Shown in pieces: positions 9,612 through 20,732 of a DNA stretch of 42,574 nucleotides; within the stretch, counting starts at the first letter, position 1, and each line of letters starts with the position of its first letter. The DNA is taken from NCBI GenBank assembly GCA_903847335.1, contig CAINDI010000136.1, forward strand, positions 1 to 42,574. The letters run 5' to 3'. The stretch is from an uncultured Verrucomicrobiota bacterium. GTDB taxonomy: Bacteria; Verrucomicrobiota; Verrucomicrobiia; Palsa-1439. Under the pieces are notes generated by a model. The model saw nothing but the letters and a program-made list of their open reading frames with translations, made no database searches and was not told where the DNA came from. The translations under genes and the position numbers were made by a program.

Positions 9612-12600
9612 TTAGCCTTTTCGGTCGTCATCGTCTCCGCCGCCATAGCCCAACACTTCGACCGAAATCAGCGAGGGAAGACTTTCCTGTGTGACTGAAG
9701 TTTCCCGCGCTTGTCCGATGGAATCGCTGGATCCGGTGGTAGCCGCCGCAGTTGCATTCGCGGCATTCATTCCACTCGTGTTTAAGGAAACGGTAAGCGC
9801 CGGCACACCGGCGCTCACTCCTTGAGCTTGAATATTGCCGACATTCAAAACCTGCGCCGCGGCAAGGTTGATATTACCGGACACGCGAATCCCCGCATCA
9901 CCGGCGTCAATGGTTCCCGTCGGCGCAATCAAATCAACATTCCCCGGAGCCACACCCGCAACACTGGTGAGCACACCAATTCCACCACCGGTGGCTAAGC
10001 CGGCGAGATCGGTTTTGACTTCGCCACTCTGCGGATCAACCAGCACCCGCGTCGGCGGAGCTGACTGCACAGTTTTCGAAGAAGCACCGGCAGCGATATT
10101 ACCGAGCGACGACCAGATCATGACGTTTCCGCCGCGCAATGTGAAAATCCGAGATGTTCCGACATTCACATTATCCCGAGTGAAAATCGAAATATTGCCA
10201 CCGTCTTCCGTCAAGATGCCTTGATCCACCGCTTGATTACCACTCAGGTCAATCCCCACCTGCAACTGCCCACCGGGCGCGAGCAGACTGATGTTCCCGC
10301 CGCTCGTTGTTTTGATTTCGCGGGAAGTGAGATCAATCGAACCATTCCACGGTGTGGCGGCGGGAAACAAAGCGGCAATCGCCGCAAATCCGGCATTGTA
10401 ATTTTTGTATCCCGGCGATTTCGAATCGTTGTGGTCGCGGCCAGCATCGCGCAATACCAGATAGAAAACATCCAGCGCCAGGCGGTCTTGTTGCTCAGCA
10501 TCCTTGTTCTTAAACGCAGTCCAAATTTGCGATAAATCACTGCCGGAGCTTAAACCCAACAGCGTCGCAACCTCCGGTAGATACCGCGGCGCATAAAGAT
10601 TCGCCGAAGTCGGATCCAAAAATTCGGTGATGAAACTCTGGAAGTTCAGTGTGCTTTGACTCAGCCCAACCGGGTCGCCAAGACCTGCTAATGCAATAAT
10701 GTCGGCTCCGGCAAACGGCAAACCCGGATTCCGCGCATTGCCGACGCTAGTGATTCCCACCGCAGTGCCATCGGTGTTGTTGGGACCAACGCCGAGCGTC
10801 AGGTTTCTACCAGCCAATACTTCCAGCGCGCCGGGACCGTTAATCTGAATATCGCCTGCCGTCGGTAAACCGAATTGTGATAAAAGCAGTTCGTTATTTC
10901 CGCTTTGTGCTGCCGTGCGCAGTTGCGAATTCGGATCGTAAGCAATGATGTCCCGACCCGCACTCACCACGCTCACATCACTCGCCGCGACATTCTGTAG
11001 ATAGAGCGCGATGTCGGTAATGTCTTGACCGGCGACCACGCGAGCTGATTTTCCGGAAAACAAGGTGAGACCGGAAATGTTCCCATCAAGCGCATAAAGA
11101 TAAACTGGGTTCGGATCACCGGCGTGGAGTAAATCAGGAGCGTGCAGTGCCAATTGCGTTTGCAAAACACCAAATGCTCCCTGCGAAGAACCAGATTCAT
11201 TAAACAAGATGTTGATATTTTCAAACACCCCATTAAAGACATTGATGCCCGGACTACTCCAGGCCGCTTTTTCTTGAGAAACTGTAGCCGCAACACCCAA
11301 ATAGGAAAGTGACAACGGTGAGGCAACACCCGGGATTCGATTGGGATTCGCATCCGATAGATTGATTTGGCTGGATCCCCACTGATAATTATGAGTTGTG
11401 GAATCAAGTCCATTCAGTTGCAGACCGTTGATTGATCCGGCCGCCATCAGGTCCAGTGTGCCGGTGGGTGACGGAGATAGCGTCACGCTTCCCACCACGT
11501 TGAAGTCACCGGAAAACGCCGTCGCCTGTAAGGTCGCCGGCATGAGCGCGTCCACCGTAGCAAATGGCGTCAATGTGATTTTGGTTTCAGCCAGTCTCAG
11601 CCACGGCTGCGATTTAGAAGCAAACGAGTTGGGATTCTGCGTATAGAGAAGAACGTTTTGATACCAACTCGCTAACGAACCGGCGGAACCATCGGAACCA
11701 GAATCCGCACTGTCTTTCAGTGTGATGGCACCGGTGAGCGATGCAATGTTGATCGCGTCGCTGAGGGCATAGGTTGAGAAATAGGATTTATTCCAGAAGC
11801 TATTGTTAATTCCTTGCGGCAAAAGAAATGGATTCGCTACCGGTCCCAGCAAGACATCGCCCTGAGCCGTAACATCAAAACTGCCTTTGCCTAAAAAGAG
11901 TGTGGTTGGCAACCACGTGGTTGAATCCGGAATAATATTATGAATCGCATCGTTATTAATCGTCATTTGATCCAACGCGGCTCGCGTCGGATTGGTACGA
12001 ATGGCATTTCCCGCTTGGAGAGTCCCCTGACCATTTTCAACGTAATAAACGCCGCCATTAATATCGTGACCGGCCAGAACTTGAAGATTTCCGCCACCGA
12101 ATTCCACCAAAGCGCTCGCCGCGGGAGTTCCTTTGGGCATCCGCGCATTGGTTGGAATTACCGCATCCACATTGCTCACATCGTGTCCAGCCGTCAGCGT
12201 CACGTTCCCACCACCAAGCGCGCCGACATCCATGAAGAAATTGGAAAAATCAACCCACCACGAAGTCGAAGCAACTTCGCCACCATTATGCGTAATCCCA
12301 AATTGGCCGGTGCCCGGATCAATGTAGCCCCGCCGGTAAAGCCAGTTCGTCGGCAGTTCGAGCGAGGAAATCGGCGAAAGCGAACCATCGTAATTCACCT
12401 GATAACGGACAATATCGTTTTGCGCCGCAAGCGTTACATTCCCACCGGCAAGACTATACTGCGCAAGATACGGAATGGAATATTGCGGTGTGCCGAGACC
12501 GGTGCCCGTGGGATAAGCAAGATTGGGTAAATCGAAATTCGGAAGCGGCGCGGCTTGAGTGCCGGCCGTATAAATCGTCGCCAGCGGACTTAAAAGTTGA

Positions 12601-15600
12601 ATGTCTCGTCCCGCTGAAATCTCAATGTCACCTGTTCCCGTCCGAATCGTTTGATAAAATCCGGGAATAATACTTTGCGCCGGTTGCGTCGAATTCAAAA
12701 ACGGCCCCTTGACCTGCGCATTGTTCCCCAAGAGAAGCGAACCTTGATTCGCGTTCAGCAGAGTCAACGACTGAACCTGAAGCGAATTGGCCGCACCAAA
12801 ATCCGCTCCGGCAACTAACCGGTACGACCAAGATTGATCGCCGACCGGTGAAAGAGCCGCCGAATATGCAGCGCTTACAAAACCATCACTCAGCGAAGCA
12901 AATTGGTGCAGTGCCGCATTGTAGTTAAAATCAAGATTCCCTGCCGCGCGTAAAGTGAGTACGCCCGGTTGATTCTGTGATCCAAAACGGAACGTCGATA
13001 AATTCCAAGTCGTATCCAAAGTTAAATCGCCACTCGAATTAATAATTTCCGCACCGGGACGAATCACCACCACCGGCGCAAGCGCGCTGTTATTCGCAAG
13101 GAGCCGGTCCATGATTGCCGCGCTATTACCGGCAAAGGTCGTGCCGTTGACGAAAACATTATTCTTTACCGTGCTGTCAATCGTCGCGCCGCCGGCGTTG
13201 TTGAGATTGAAAAGTTCGTAGCCCTCGATCACGATTTGGGAAGCGTTGACAATCGTTCCGTTGATTGGATTGATTTGCAAATCGAGATTGTTGGCCGTCT
13301 GCGGTGCGCGCAGATGTAAGGTACCGGTAAAGTCACCGGCGGCAGCGCTCACCGTTCCTAAATTAGCTGCGACCGAGAGATTAATTGTGGCGCCACTTTG
13401 AATATCCACCACCGCGCTGCCATTGATGTTGCCGTTAATCTCTTGGCCGGCCGCAATGGAAACGCTTCCACCTTTGCCGGCGCTATTGAAATTGTCACCC
13501 TTCACACTCAACAGCGCATTCGCTTCCAAAATCACGCTTCCGGAGGCGGCGAGATCAATCGCGCCACCGGTGGTACCGGAAGCATCAATGGTTCCGGTCA
13601 CCGTAATGTTCCCATTATCCGTCGAGAGAATGAAAGTCTGAGCGGTCGCTAAACCATCCAACAGAACATCGCCATTTCGGACGCGAATCGAGCGCGACAG
13701 TGTAAAACCATTCAAATTCAACGCCGCATTCAAAGAAGCCAGACTTGGGTTCGGCAGAGTTCCCACATCCAGCTGAAAGGTTCCACCCTGACCGGCCACT
13801 CCGCTGTTTCCCGATAGCGTTCCATTCAGTGAGAAACTTCCGTTGGGTGCGTGAATCGCGACGCTACCGGCATTCCCGCATTGCGTCGGCGCGGAGACAT
13901 TCACAGTACTGCCGGCGGCCACGACAACAGAACCAAGATCAGAAATTAAAGAAACGCGTCCACCACCCGTGTATCGCACTTGATCGTAAAAAGTTTTAGC
14001 GATTCCGCTCACATCAATCACACCCATATTTCCGATGACAACATCGCCGGCGGTCGCTTCCAGTTGCAGCGTACCGCTGGGTAATGCGATTTTGCTGTTA
14101 TCGGTAATGCTCGCTCCCACCAGAGTTAATTGCGCGCCAAGACCCGAGGAAAGCGTTGCGGAGGATGCCGCCGGATCTAGCGTGACATTACCGGTCGCAC
14201 GAATGGTTTGATTCGCAGCGGCAGCACCGGTGATTATCGGCGCAGTCATAGTGAGATCACCGGCCAGCGTGAAACCACCGGAACCTTGTAGGAGAATTCC
14301 TTTCGACGCATTCAATTCCAGTTGAGCGAACTGGTCGATTTGATACGCATTAGCACCGAGTGTGATGACGCCGGCATTAAAAACTAACGTTCCGCTACCG
14401 GCGTTCACCGCACCGGGCGCGGTACCGTTCGCGCTGTTATCGAGGAGAATGTTTTGCGCGACAAACTGGACGGTTCCAGCACCTTGATTAAAGCCGCGGA
14501 TTTCAGCGGCGTGCAGCGCCAGATTCGCCAGCGTGCTTTGACCGATTTGACCGACGCCGTAGGTGTCGATGGAGGAATAACTCAACAGCGATAACGATTG
14601 CGCACTGCCTTGTAAACTTTGGAGCGCCGTCCCGGAAAGAAGCAGCCCCCCCACCGATTGGAGATTACCGGGATCCGTGAGTGCCAAACTAATCTGACCG
14701 CTCGCAATCGCAATGGATTTCCCGTTCACAATCGCCGCCGGATCAATCGTGGTTAATCCGGTCGAGTCAAGGGTGATGCTGGTTCCTTTCAATTGCGCAC
14801 CGGCTCCAATGGAAAGAACCGGCTGCGTCGAAGAATTCACACCCGACCGACTACTCGTTGCGGTTGGGTCGGCGCTCACTCGCAATAAAACTCCATTGCC
14901 ACTTCCCGGAGTTGAATTCCCCAGCAAAATTGTTTCGGCGGTGCCGGACAACGCGCCGGAGGCTTCGATGTTGGCACCGGGCGCCAGTGTTAGCTGATGA
15001 TTCGCCACCAGAATAATGTCTGGGCCTTTCAACGGTGTGGCAGAATTATCTACGGTGATGTTGCCGGTTTGGACAGTCACTCGAGTTCCTGTCGAATCGG
15101 TTTGCTGAATGCCGCCAATCAATAAGCTGGCATTGAACGAACTTAATTCAGCCGCGCTGAGAACCAGCACTCCGGCTTGATTTGGTGTGCCAGCATTCGC
15201 AATGAGAATGTCTTCCGGCGAGCTGATTTCAACCAAACCCGCGAGACCGCCACTGCCTGCCGCGGCCAGCACATTCCCATTCAGGGACATCGTTTGCGTC
15301 GCCGAGAACACCAATTGGCCGGCATCGACGGGAAGACGCGGCGGGACAGTTCCCGCTGCGGTTGCGGCTTGGGCAAGAACGCTATTGGCTAAGAAATTAT
15401 TATACTGCGCCCGCGAATCCACCACCGTGGCCGACGCCACATTAAATTCGGCAATGAATGGTTGCCCACTGACATTCGGGTTCAAAGTATTCAAGCGATA
15501 CCCGGCCACCAGACTCGATCCATCCGGTAAAGTGACCGTGGCACCGCTGGGTGTTCCCGACATCGGAGTGACAAGAAATGCGCCCGGCAACAAAGCATAA

Positions 15601-18600
15601 CGCGCCGGTAATAAAGTATAGGTTCCGGCCGCCAAACCAGAACTAGCATTGAGATAAATCTGACTACCGACGGCCAAACTGCTGTTCACATAACCGAGAT
15701 CGGAACCAAAGATACCGGCGACCACCGGTCCCGGATTATACGGTGCGAAAGGCGCGTAATTCGCCTGATAACCCGGGAGAATGGCAAAGCTCGATGCAGA
15801 ACCCAAAATATCCTTTGAGCCACCGTTACCGGAAATCCACTGATACGCATAAAGGTCGCCGCCACCGCGAATGTCGATTTGCGCACTAGGATCCACCACC
15901 ACATTGGCGGCGGAAAGTTGAATTGATTTCGCCGGCGCACCACCACGCGTAATGTCGACACCGGTGGGATCAATCCAAGAAGTGCCATTGACTTCAATTC
16001 CGTACGGAATCACAACCGCCTGTCCGGTGATTGGATCAATGGCCGAAACCGAAGTGACGCTGTTATTTCCAAGAGTCAGTTGCTTGGTGGAGGCAAATGT
16101 CGCGCCGGACATAAGATCGCTCGGCGCAGTCCCGGTCCCATCCCACCCCAACTGGATGGTTCCGAACGGCGCACGCAAAACACCATCCTGATTAATCGTT
16201 GAGGCATAAATCGCCAGCGTGCCACCGGCGGAGAATGGAAGCTGACGACTGCCGGATGCTTCAATGGTGACTGAGCCGGATTGCAGGCTGTTATTCAGAT
16301 TGTAATCAAAAGCGGCAATCGTAAAACTCGTGGCGGTGGGCGGATAAATCTGACCGGCGCGGAGCGTCATATTTCCCGCCATCTCTAAAGTGCCATCACC
16401 GCGAATATCTCCACCGGTGGCGATAAAGTTTGCTTGACCAATATTTTGCAACGAGAGCGAGCCGATATCAATGAGACTGGTGGCCTGAACCGTCAGATTA
16501 CCGGAGCCATAAGTCGGTGAAAATTGGACCGGTTGATTCGCTCCATTGAGAAATGGCGGCTGAATTTGCGAGGCTTGCTGCGGAGCTTGGAATGGCGTTC
16601 CCAAATCAATATAAGGCGCGGTCAGAGTGACAGAAGAGTCCGCAAAGATCACACCGCCGACCACCGCAATCATTCGATTCGCTGTGAGATTCACTGGACC
16701 GGAGAATTGAACCGTCCCAGCTAAAGTCAACGAATCAAAACCACCCGCCTGAAATCGGTCGGCAGAAAAATGCCCGTACCCCGGAATCACTTGGGACGAG
16801 CTATCCAAAACCGGATAACCAATCGCAGTTTCTCCGACTGGATAGAGCGAGGTCGCCAGAACTAAATCCGGTTGCGAGATCGCCAGTGTAATATCGAGCG
16901 GAGTTTTCGAGGCGCTGCCAACCAGCGGCGAATAAAAGCGTCCGGAAGATACCGTGAGATTCCCGCCGAACGCGGTTGACCCACCGGCGGCTCCTTTCAG
17001 GGTGGCTTCGCAAATGAGTTCCTGAGCACCGGCCAAAATAATCGAACCGCCATTGCTATCAATCCGCGTGGGAACCAACGCTGTGCCACCGGAAGTTGAC
17101 GACGGACTTGTTCCCAAATACCCCGGCGCGACCTCAAGCATGTCAGTCGTACCGGAGACATCCAGCGTCGCCCCAGATTCCGCCAGAATATTACCGGAAA
17201 CTTTAATCGTGCCACCGGGGAGCACGGAACCAATCCGGTAATTCAGTAGATTCGGCGTCAGCACAGTCGTGCCGCTCGCCGATAAAACGCTATTCGGTCC
17301 CAAGTCCACTGTGATTAACGCCTGCTGTTGATCGGGAAATAGCGATGCCGAGTTCGCACCACCGGCAATTGTAATCGTGCCGGCCGGCGCGTAGACCGAT
17401 CCCAACACGGCCACAGTGTCGCCGCTGAAACTCACGGTTCCCAGCGGGTCGGTTTGAATCACCGCCCCTTCGCCCATAACCAAATCGCCGCGAACAACCA
17501 CTGGATTCGCCGCTAAATTATCTCGGACGCCACTCGCGCGGAACGATAAACTCACCGGTGTCCGCAAGCCCTCAGGCTTGAGAATTTTTTCTAAAGTTGA
17601 CACACCATTAGGACTCCCAACCGCCACGAGACTTTGCACCTCGGGCGCGATGATTGTATTCGGCGCGATAACCAGTCCCGGTAGATAGGAATCTGGCTGA
17701 GCGCCTTGGCTTCCGAGACCGGTGAGCGCAAAACTACTAAAACCTCCGGCACTAAAAAAGTCCGGCGCTAAAAGCAACACATCCGGATTCGCAGTGACCC
17801 CACCAATCTGAATCAACGGCGCCAGCACACTCAACGAACCGCCTTTCGCTCCGGAATAGGCACTCAAGTTCGCATCAAAAGTCAACGAACCGCCGATGAT
17901 GGCTGTAATATTCGGGTCTTGTCCTGCATTGATGGTGATATTCCCGCCGTTCCCATACGTCCGGCTACCGGTGGCACTCGTCAACACTCCACCGGAGGCG
18001 TCGATGGTGCTTCCTAGAGCTAAATCGACATTATAACCTTTGAGTGAGATGCTCCCACCGGCAAGATGAGTCGGCACCAAGTCGGTGGAATAGCTCAGCG
18101 CAATCGTTCCGGCGACACTCAAACTTGCTGCCGAACCAAGCGTCAATGTGCCACGCGTTGGGTCCGGTGCTGGAGTCGTCAACGAAGTTGAATTCTGCGC
18201 AGCGCGATTGAAATTATCCGGTGAATAATCATAGACCGTGAATTGCAAATTCCCACCGGGCGCATTTACGCTGCCTTCAATATCCAGATTAGCCGCGGAA
18301 AATTTGATCGAACCACCCACCACACTCGTCAGCACAACTTGCGCCGGAATCATGATTGAGCCATCGCTGTTTTCGATGCTGACGGAACCAAAACCATTTG
18401 GGCCGATTAAATTCGGTGACAAAATTACTTCTGTTTTCCGGGCGGTGGCCAACGGTAAAGGATTCCCGGAACCATCCAGTGCAAACGGAGCCGCCGGTGC
18501 CAAATCCGAACTCGCTTGAAATGAAATCGCCGGCGGCGTCGGCGAGAATGGCAAGAAGGAAGGCGTGCTGATGTCTTGGGTTTGAAACGTCAACGATAAA

Positions 18601-20732
18601 CTACTCGGATTCGGCGGCGTCTGTTGCTGCCGCAAACCGGAAACCGTATTGCCGACTAAATTTCCATCCAGCGCCATCGCCGGCGCCGTGATGCTCAGCC
18701 CGCCGCCATTAGCACCTTGAAGATAACCTTGTTCAAATTCCGAAGTAGTGACCGCGCTCTGATAAATCCGGTCCGGTGTCGCTTGGGCAGCCAGATAAGT
18801 TTGCCCTCCAGAAATCAGTCGTGTGACCGGGACCATCCCGCTCTGATAGTTGACCCATCCACCGGAGACATTGACCGTTGAACCGGGTTGCATGACTACT
18901 GACTCACCGGCGGACATTTGTACGGTTCCACCTGCGACAGTCAATTCTCCCACGGAACGTTGAATCAAATTCGCATAACCTGTCGCATCCGCCAACGGTG
19001 TTCCAACCCATGCCGAGCCGTTATAGATTCCGGTATTTCCAACATCGACGTAAATCGTTTGTCCGCGAAGCGGCCCATTCCGCAGCAGCGGCGAATTCGC
19101 TAACGCCGCAGCCGTTAATTGCACAGCCACGGTGTTTTCCGAAATCGGAACCAGCACATCCGTCGTGCCGCCCACATCAATTGCAGCACCGGTATCAAGA
19201 TAAATTTGGCCAAATCCATTGGCGTTCACAAAGGTATCAACCACAGTTGCACCGGAACCCGTCAAGTTCCAAACCCCAGCTTTCAGCGACACATTCGCAT
19301 TCGGTGCGAGGACGAGAGAATTCGGTGCGAGATAAATTCCCAGTCCTTGAAAGTTGATTTGCGACTGCAATGACAACGTGGTTCCCACAACGGTATCGGC
19401 GCTAGAAAGCTCCGGTAGGATTTGCGTCACACTGTCCGGTCCTAACGTCACCACGCCTGTAGTTTTGGGAAGAAATGCCGGTAAATTTGCGTATCCACCA
19501 CTGCCGACGGCATTGTAATCGGCTAAAAGATCAATCCGACCGTTGAGAGAAACCGATGTGGTGCTGTTAATAAAACCATTTTGGGTCACTGCCGCGCCTG
19601 CCATCGTCACATCACCGCGCGGCACATCGATGAGACCGTTATTGATGGCCGCTCCCGAATTCGCATCGACCGCACCGACATAAACATCCAAACCACGCAG
19701 ACTGGGATCGGTGGTCGGATGCGCAGCTAGACCGACTTGCAGACCGGCCGCAAGAATTGTTTGTCCGTCAGGAGTTGAAATTGCCCCCTCATTCTTCACA
19801 TTTGCCCCAATCAAAATAACGCGACCGCCGACGTGATCCGCCGTCGTTGGCGTCGTGATTTGCGCACCGGGTTGAACTTCGACATTGCCCGGCTCAGGAG
19901 TGAACAAAGCCGGCGGTGTGAATGCCGGTGTTCCATTGGCACCGGCAGCGAGCGGCAGAGATGAAAATAGGAATTGCGTGTCTGGATTATTGAGCAAGCC
20001 ACGATTGATTAAATTGTCGTTGATGGGCAATGCGGAGGCGACGAGCGTGTTGACGTTCACTTGTGCGGAGCCGCCAAATATGATGCCATTGGCATTAATC
20101 ACATACACTTGGCCCGGAGCCTGAATCATTCCCAAAATCTGCGAGGGAATTGCCGTTGGATCGTTGACTTTATTGAAGGCAATCCACGAAGTTTGCGCCA
20201 CACCATTGAGCGACTGATTAAAATTGAGTGTTGTTTGCTTTCCAATATTAAAGCTGGACCAGTTCAACAACGCTTGTGGCGCATTTTGCACGACTGTAAC
20301 TTCCGTTTGATTTCCAACAATCGATTGCTGCGGCAGACTGGCTCCTGACCACAAGGCTGAATTGCCCGCTACTGCTGGATCCACTTGCAACCCACCGGCA
20401 ACTAAACCGTTGGGAACATCCGGTAGCGTGGTTCCTGGATGATTCGGGTCAACCCCAAGATTATTGGCTCCTTGGACCGCAAGCGCATGAGCAGCCACTT
20501 GCATGGCTTGAACCGCTTGGAGTGCTTGAAGAGTTCGCGCCAACCGATTTTGTGGATTGGGTAAACTCGCCGGCGTGGCACTGCTCGAACTCGCTCCCGC
20601 CGAAATAGCTGGTGAGGAATTCGGCGAAAGATTTGGCCGCAGAATATCGCCGGCCACTAAATCACGCACCGGCATCACAACGAGCAGGATGCTCGCTGTA
20701 ACCGCTTTCACAAGATGCCAAAGTTTTTTCAT
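9612..20732 (-). CDS. Filamentous-haemagglutinin-type TpsA exoprotein (3706 aa)
   Basis: The secreted partner of a two-partner secretion system, expected to fold as a long beta-helix on the cell surface and act in adhesion or matrix formation. A signal peptide ends near residue 28. A low-complexity linker follows. The TPS/haemagglutination domain lies at about 120-290, with LLNWSSFNIG, LNFNQ and VINANGIIFGG, the usual secretion motifs. The middle is thousands of residues of beta-helix-like sequence rich in G-N-I and S-G-A turns. The region near 3270-3350 (LEVLAGRNLTLGVGP, NARNPGLPFAGADI) looks like the DUF3739 domain of this family. The tail is acidic and short (GGGDDDDRKG). It is the last gene of the operon and its ATG overlaps the stop of the coiled-coil gene by 4 bases. 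The matching TpsB is the first gene of the operon. No clear terminator follows. Confidence 0.93.
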   Translation of the reverse strand: MKKLWHLVKAVTASILLVVMPVRDLVAGDILRPNLSPNSSPAISAGASSSSATPASLPNPQNRLARTLQALQAVQAMQVAAHALAVQGANNLGVDPNHPGTTLPDVPNGLVAGGLQVDPAVAGNSALWSGASLPQQSIVGNQTEVTVVQNAPQALLNWSSFNIGKQTTLNFNQSLNGVAQTSWIAFNKVNDPTAIPSQILGMIQAPGQVYVINANGIIFGGSAQVNVNTLVASALPINDNLINRGLLNNPDTQFLFSSLPLAAGANGTPAFTPPALFTPEPGNVEVQPGAQITTPTTADHVGGRVILIGANVKNEGAISTPDGQTILAAGLQVGLAAHPTTDPSLRGLDVYVGAVDANSGAAINNGLIDVPRGDVTMAGAAVTQNGFINSTTSVSLNGRIDLLADYNAVGSGGYANLPAFLPKTTGVVTLGPDSVTQILPELSSADTVVGTTLSLQSQINFQGLGIYLAPNSLVLAPNANVSLKAGVWNLTGSGATVVDTFVNANGFGQIYLDTGAAIDVGGTTDVLVPISENTVAVQLTAAALANSPLLRNGPLRGQTIYVDVGNTGIYNGSAWVGTPLADATGYANLIQRSVGELTVAGGTVQMSAGESVVMQPGSTVNVSGGWVNYQSGMVPVTRLISGGQTYLAAQATPDRIYQSAVTTSEFEQGYLQGANGGGLSITAPAMALDGNLVGNTVSGLRQQQTPPNPSSLSLTFQTQDISTPSFLPFSPTPPAISFQASSDLAPAAPFALDGSGNPLPLATARKTEVILSPNLIGPNGFGSVSIENSDGSIMIPAQVVLTSVVGGSIKFSAANLDIEGSVNAPGGNLQFTVYDYSPDNFNRAAQNSTSLTTPAPDPTRGTLTLGSAASLSVAGTIALSYSTDLVPTHLAGGSISLKGYNVDLALGSTIDASGGVLTSATGSRTYGNGGNITINAGQDPNITAIIGGSLTFDANLSAYSGAKGGSLSVLAPLIQIGGVTANPDVLLLAPDFFSAGGFSSFALTGLGSQGAQPDSYLPGLVIAPNTIIAPEVQSLVAVGSPNGVSTLEKILKPEGLRTPVSLSFRASGVRDNLAANPVVVRGDLVMGEGAVIQTDPLGTVSFSGDTVAVLGSVYAPAGTITIAGGANSASLFPDQQQALITVDLGPNSVLSASGTTVLTPNLLNYRIGSVLPGGTIKVSGNILAESGATLDVSGTTDMLEVAPGYLGTSPSSTSGGTALVPTRIDSNGGSIILAGAQELICEATLKGAAGGSTAFGGNLTVSSGRFYSPLVGSASKTPLDITLAISQPDLVLATSLYPVGETAIGYPVLDSSSQVIPGYGHFSADRFQAGGFDSLTLAGTVQFSGPVNLTANRMIAVVGGVIFADSSVTLTAPYIDLGTPFQAPQQASQIQPPFLNGANQPVQFSPTYGSGNLTVQATSLIDIGSLSLQNIGQANFIATGGDIRGDGTLEMAGNMTLRAGQIYPPTATSFTIAAFDYNLNNSLQSGSVTIEASGSRQLPFSAGGTLAIYASTINQDGVLRAPFGTIQLGWDGTGTAPSDLMSGATFASTKQLTLGNNSVTSVSAIDPITGQAVVIPYGIEVNGTSWIDPTGVDITRGGAPAKSIQLSAANVVVDPSAQIDIRGGGDLYAYQWISGNGGSKDILGSASSFAILPGYQANYAPFAPYNPGPVVAGIFGSDLGYVNSSLAVGSQIYLNASSGLAAGTYTLLPARYALLPGAFLVTPMSGTPSGATVTLPDGSSLVAGYRLNTLNPNVSGQPFIAEFNVASATVVDSRAQYNNFLANSVLAQAATAAGTVPPRLPVDAGQLVFSATQTMSLNGNVLAAAGSGGLAGLVEISSPEDILIANAGTPNQAGVLVLSAAELSSFNASLLIGGIQQTDSTGTRVTVQTGNITVDNSATPLKGPDIILVANHQLTLAPGANIEASGALSGTAETILLGNSTPGSGNGVLLRVSADPTATSSRSGVNSSTQPVLSIGAGAQLKGTSITLDSTGLTTIDPAAIVNGKSIAIASGQISLALTDPGNLQSVGGLLLSGTALQSLQGSAQSLSLLSYSSIDTYGVGQIGQSTLANLALHAAEIRGFNQGAGTVQFVAQNILLDNSANGTAPGAVNAGSGTLVFNAGVITLGANAYQIDQFAQLELNASKGILLQGSGGFTLAGDLTMTAPIITGAAAANQTIRATGNVTLDPAASSATLSSGLGAQLTLVGASITDNSKIALPSGTLQLEATAGDVVIGNMGVIDVSGIAKTFYDQVRYTGGGRVSLISDLGSVVVAAGSTVNVSAPTQCGNAGSVAIHAPNGSFSLNGTLSGNSGVAGQGGTFQLDVGTLPNPSLASLNAALNLNGFTLSRSIRVRNGDVLLDGLATAQTFILSTDNGNITVTGTIDASGTTGGAIDLAASGSVILEANALLSVKGDNFNSAGKGGSVSIAAGQEINGNINGSAVVDIQSGATINLSVAANLGTVSAAAGDFTGTLHLRAPQTANNLDLQINPINGTIVNASQIVIEGYELFNLNNAGGATIDSTVKNNVFVNGTTFAGNSAAIMDRLLANNSALAPVVVIRPGAEIINSSGDLTLDTTWNLSTFRFGSQNQPGVLTLRAAGNLDFNYNAALHQFASLSDGFVSAAYSAALSPVGDQSWSYRLVAGADFGAANSLQVQSLTLLNANQGSLLLGNNAQVKGPFLNSTQPAQSIIPGFYQTIRTGTGDIEISAGRDIQLLSPLATIYTAGTQAAPLPNFDLPNLAYPTGTGLGTPQYSIPYLAQYSLAGGNVTLAAQNDIVRYQVNYDGSLSPISSLELPTNWLYRRGYIDPGTGQFGITHNGGEVASTSWWVDFSNFFMDVGALGGGNVTLTAGHDVSNVDAVIPTNARMPKGTPAASALVEFGGGNLQVLAGHDINGGVYYVENGQGTLQAGNAIRTNPTRAALDQMTINNDAIHNIIPDSTTWLPTTLFLGKGSFDVTAQGDVLLGPVANPFLLPQGINNSFWNKSYFSTYALSDAINIASLTGAITLKDSADSGSDGSAGSLASWYQNVLLYTQNPNSFASKSQPWLRLAETKITLTPFATVDALMPATLQATAFSGDFNVVGSVTLSPSPTGTLDLMAAGSINGLQLNGLDSTTHNYQWGSSQINLSDANPNRIPGVASPLSLSYLGVAATVSQEKAAWSSPGINVFNGVFENINILFNESGSSQGAFGVLQTQLALHAPDLLHAGDPNPVYLYALDGNISGLTLFSGKSARVVAGQDITDIALYLQNVAASDVSVVSAGRDIIAYDPNSQLRTAAQSGNNELLLSQFGLPTAGDIQINGPGALEVLAGRNLTLGVGPNNTDGTAVGITSVGNARNPGLPFAGADIIALAGLGDPVGLSQSTLNFQSFITEFLDPTSANLYAPRYLPEVATLLGLSSGSDLSQIWTAFKNKDAEQQDRLALDVFYLVLRDAGRDHNDSKSPGYKNYNAGFAAIAALFPAATPWNGSIDLTSREIKTTSGGNISLLAPGGQLQVGIDLSGNQAVDQGILTEDGGNISIFTRDNVNVGTSRIFTLRGGNVMIWSSLGNIAAGASSKTVQSAPPTRVLVDPQSGEVKTDLAGLATGGGIGVLTSVAGVAPGNVDLIAPTGTIDAGDAGIRVSGNINLAAAQVLNVGNIQAQGVSAGVPALTVSLNTSGMNAANATAAATTGSSDSIGQARETSVTQESLPSLISVEVLGYGGGDDDDRKG

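Noticed and set aside
9835-20348. Many plus-strand open frames of 60-200 codons opposite the tpsA gene
   Set aside because: They are antisense shadows of a long, clearly coding minus-strand gene; they lack ribosome sites, signal peptides and domain-like sequence.
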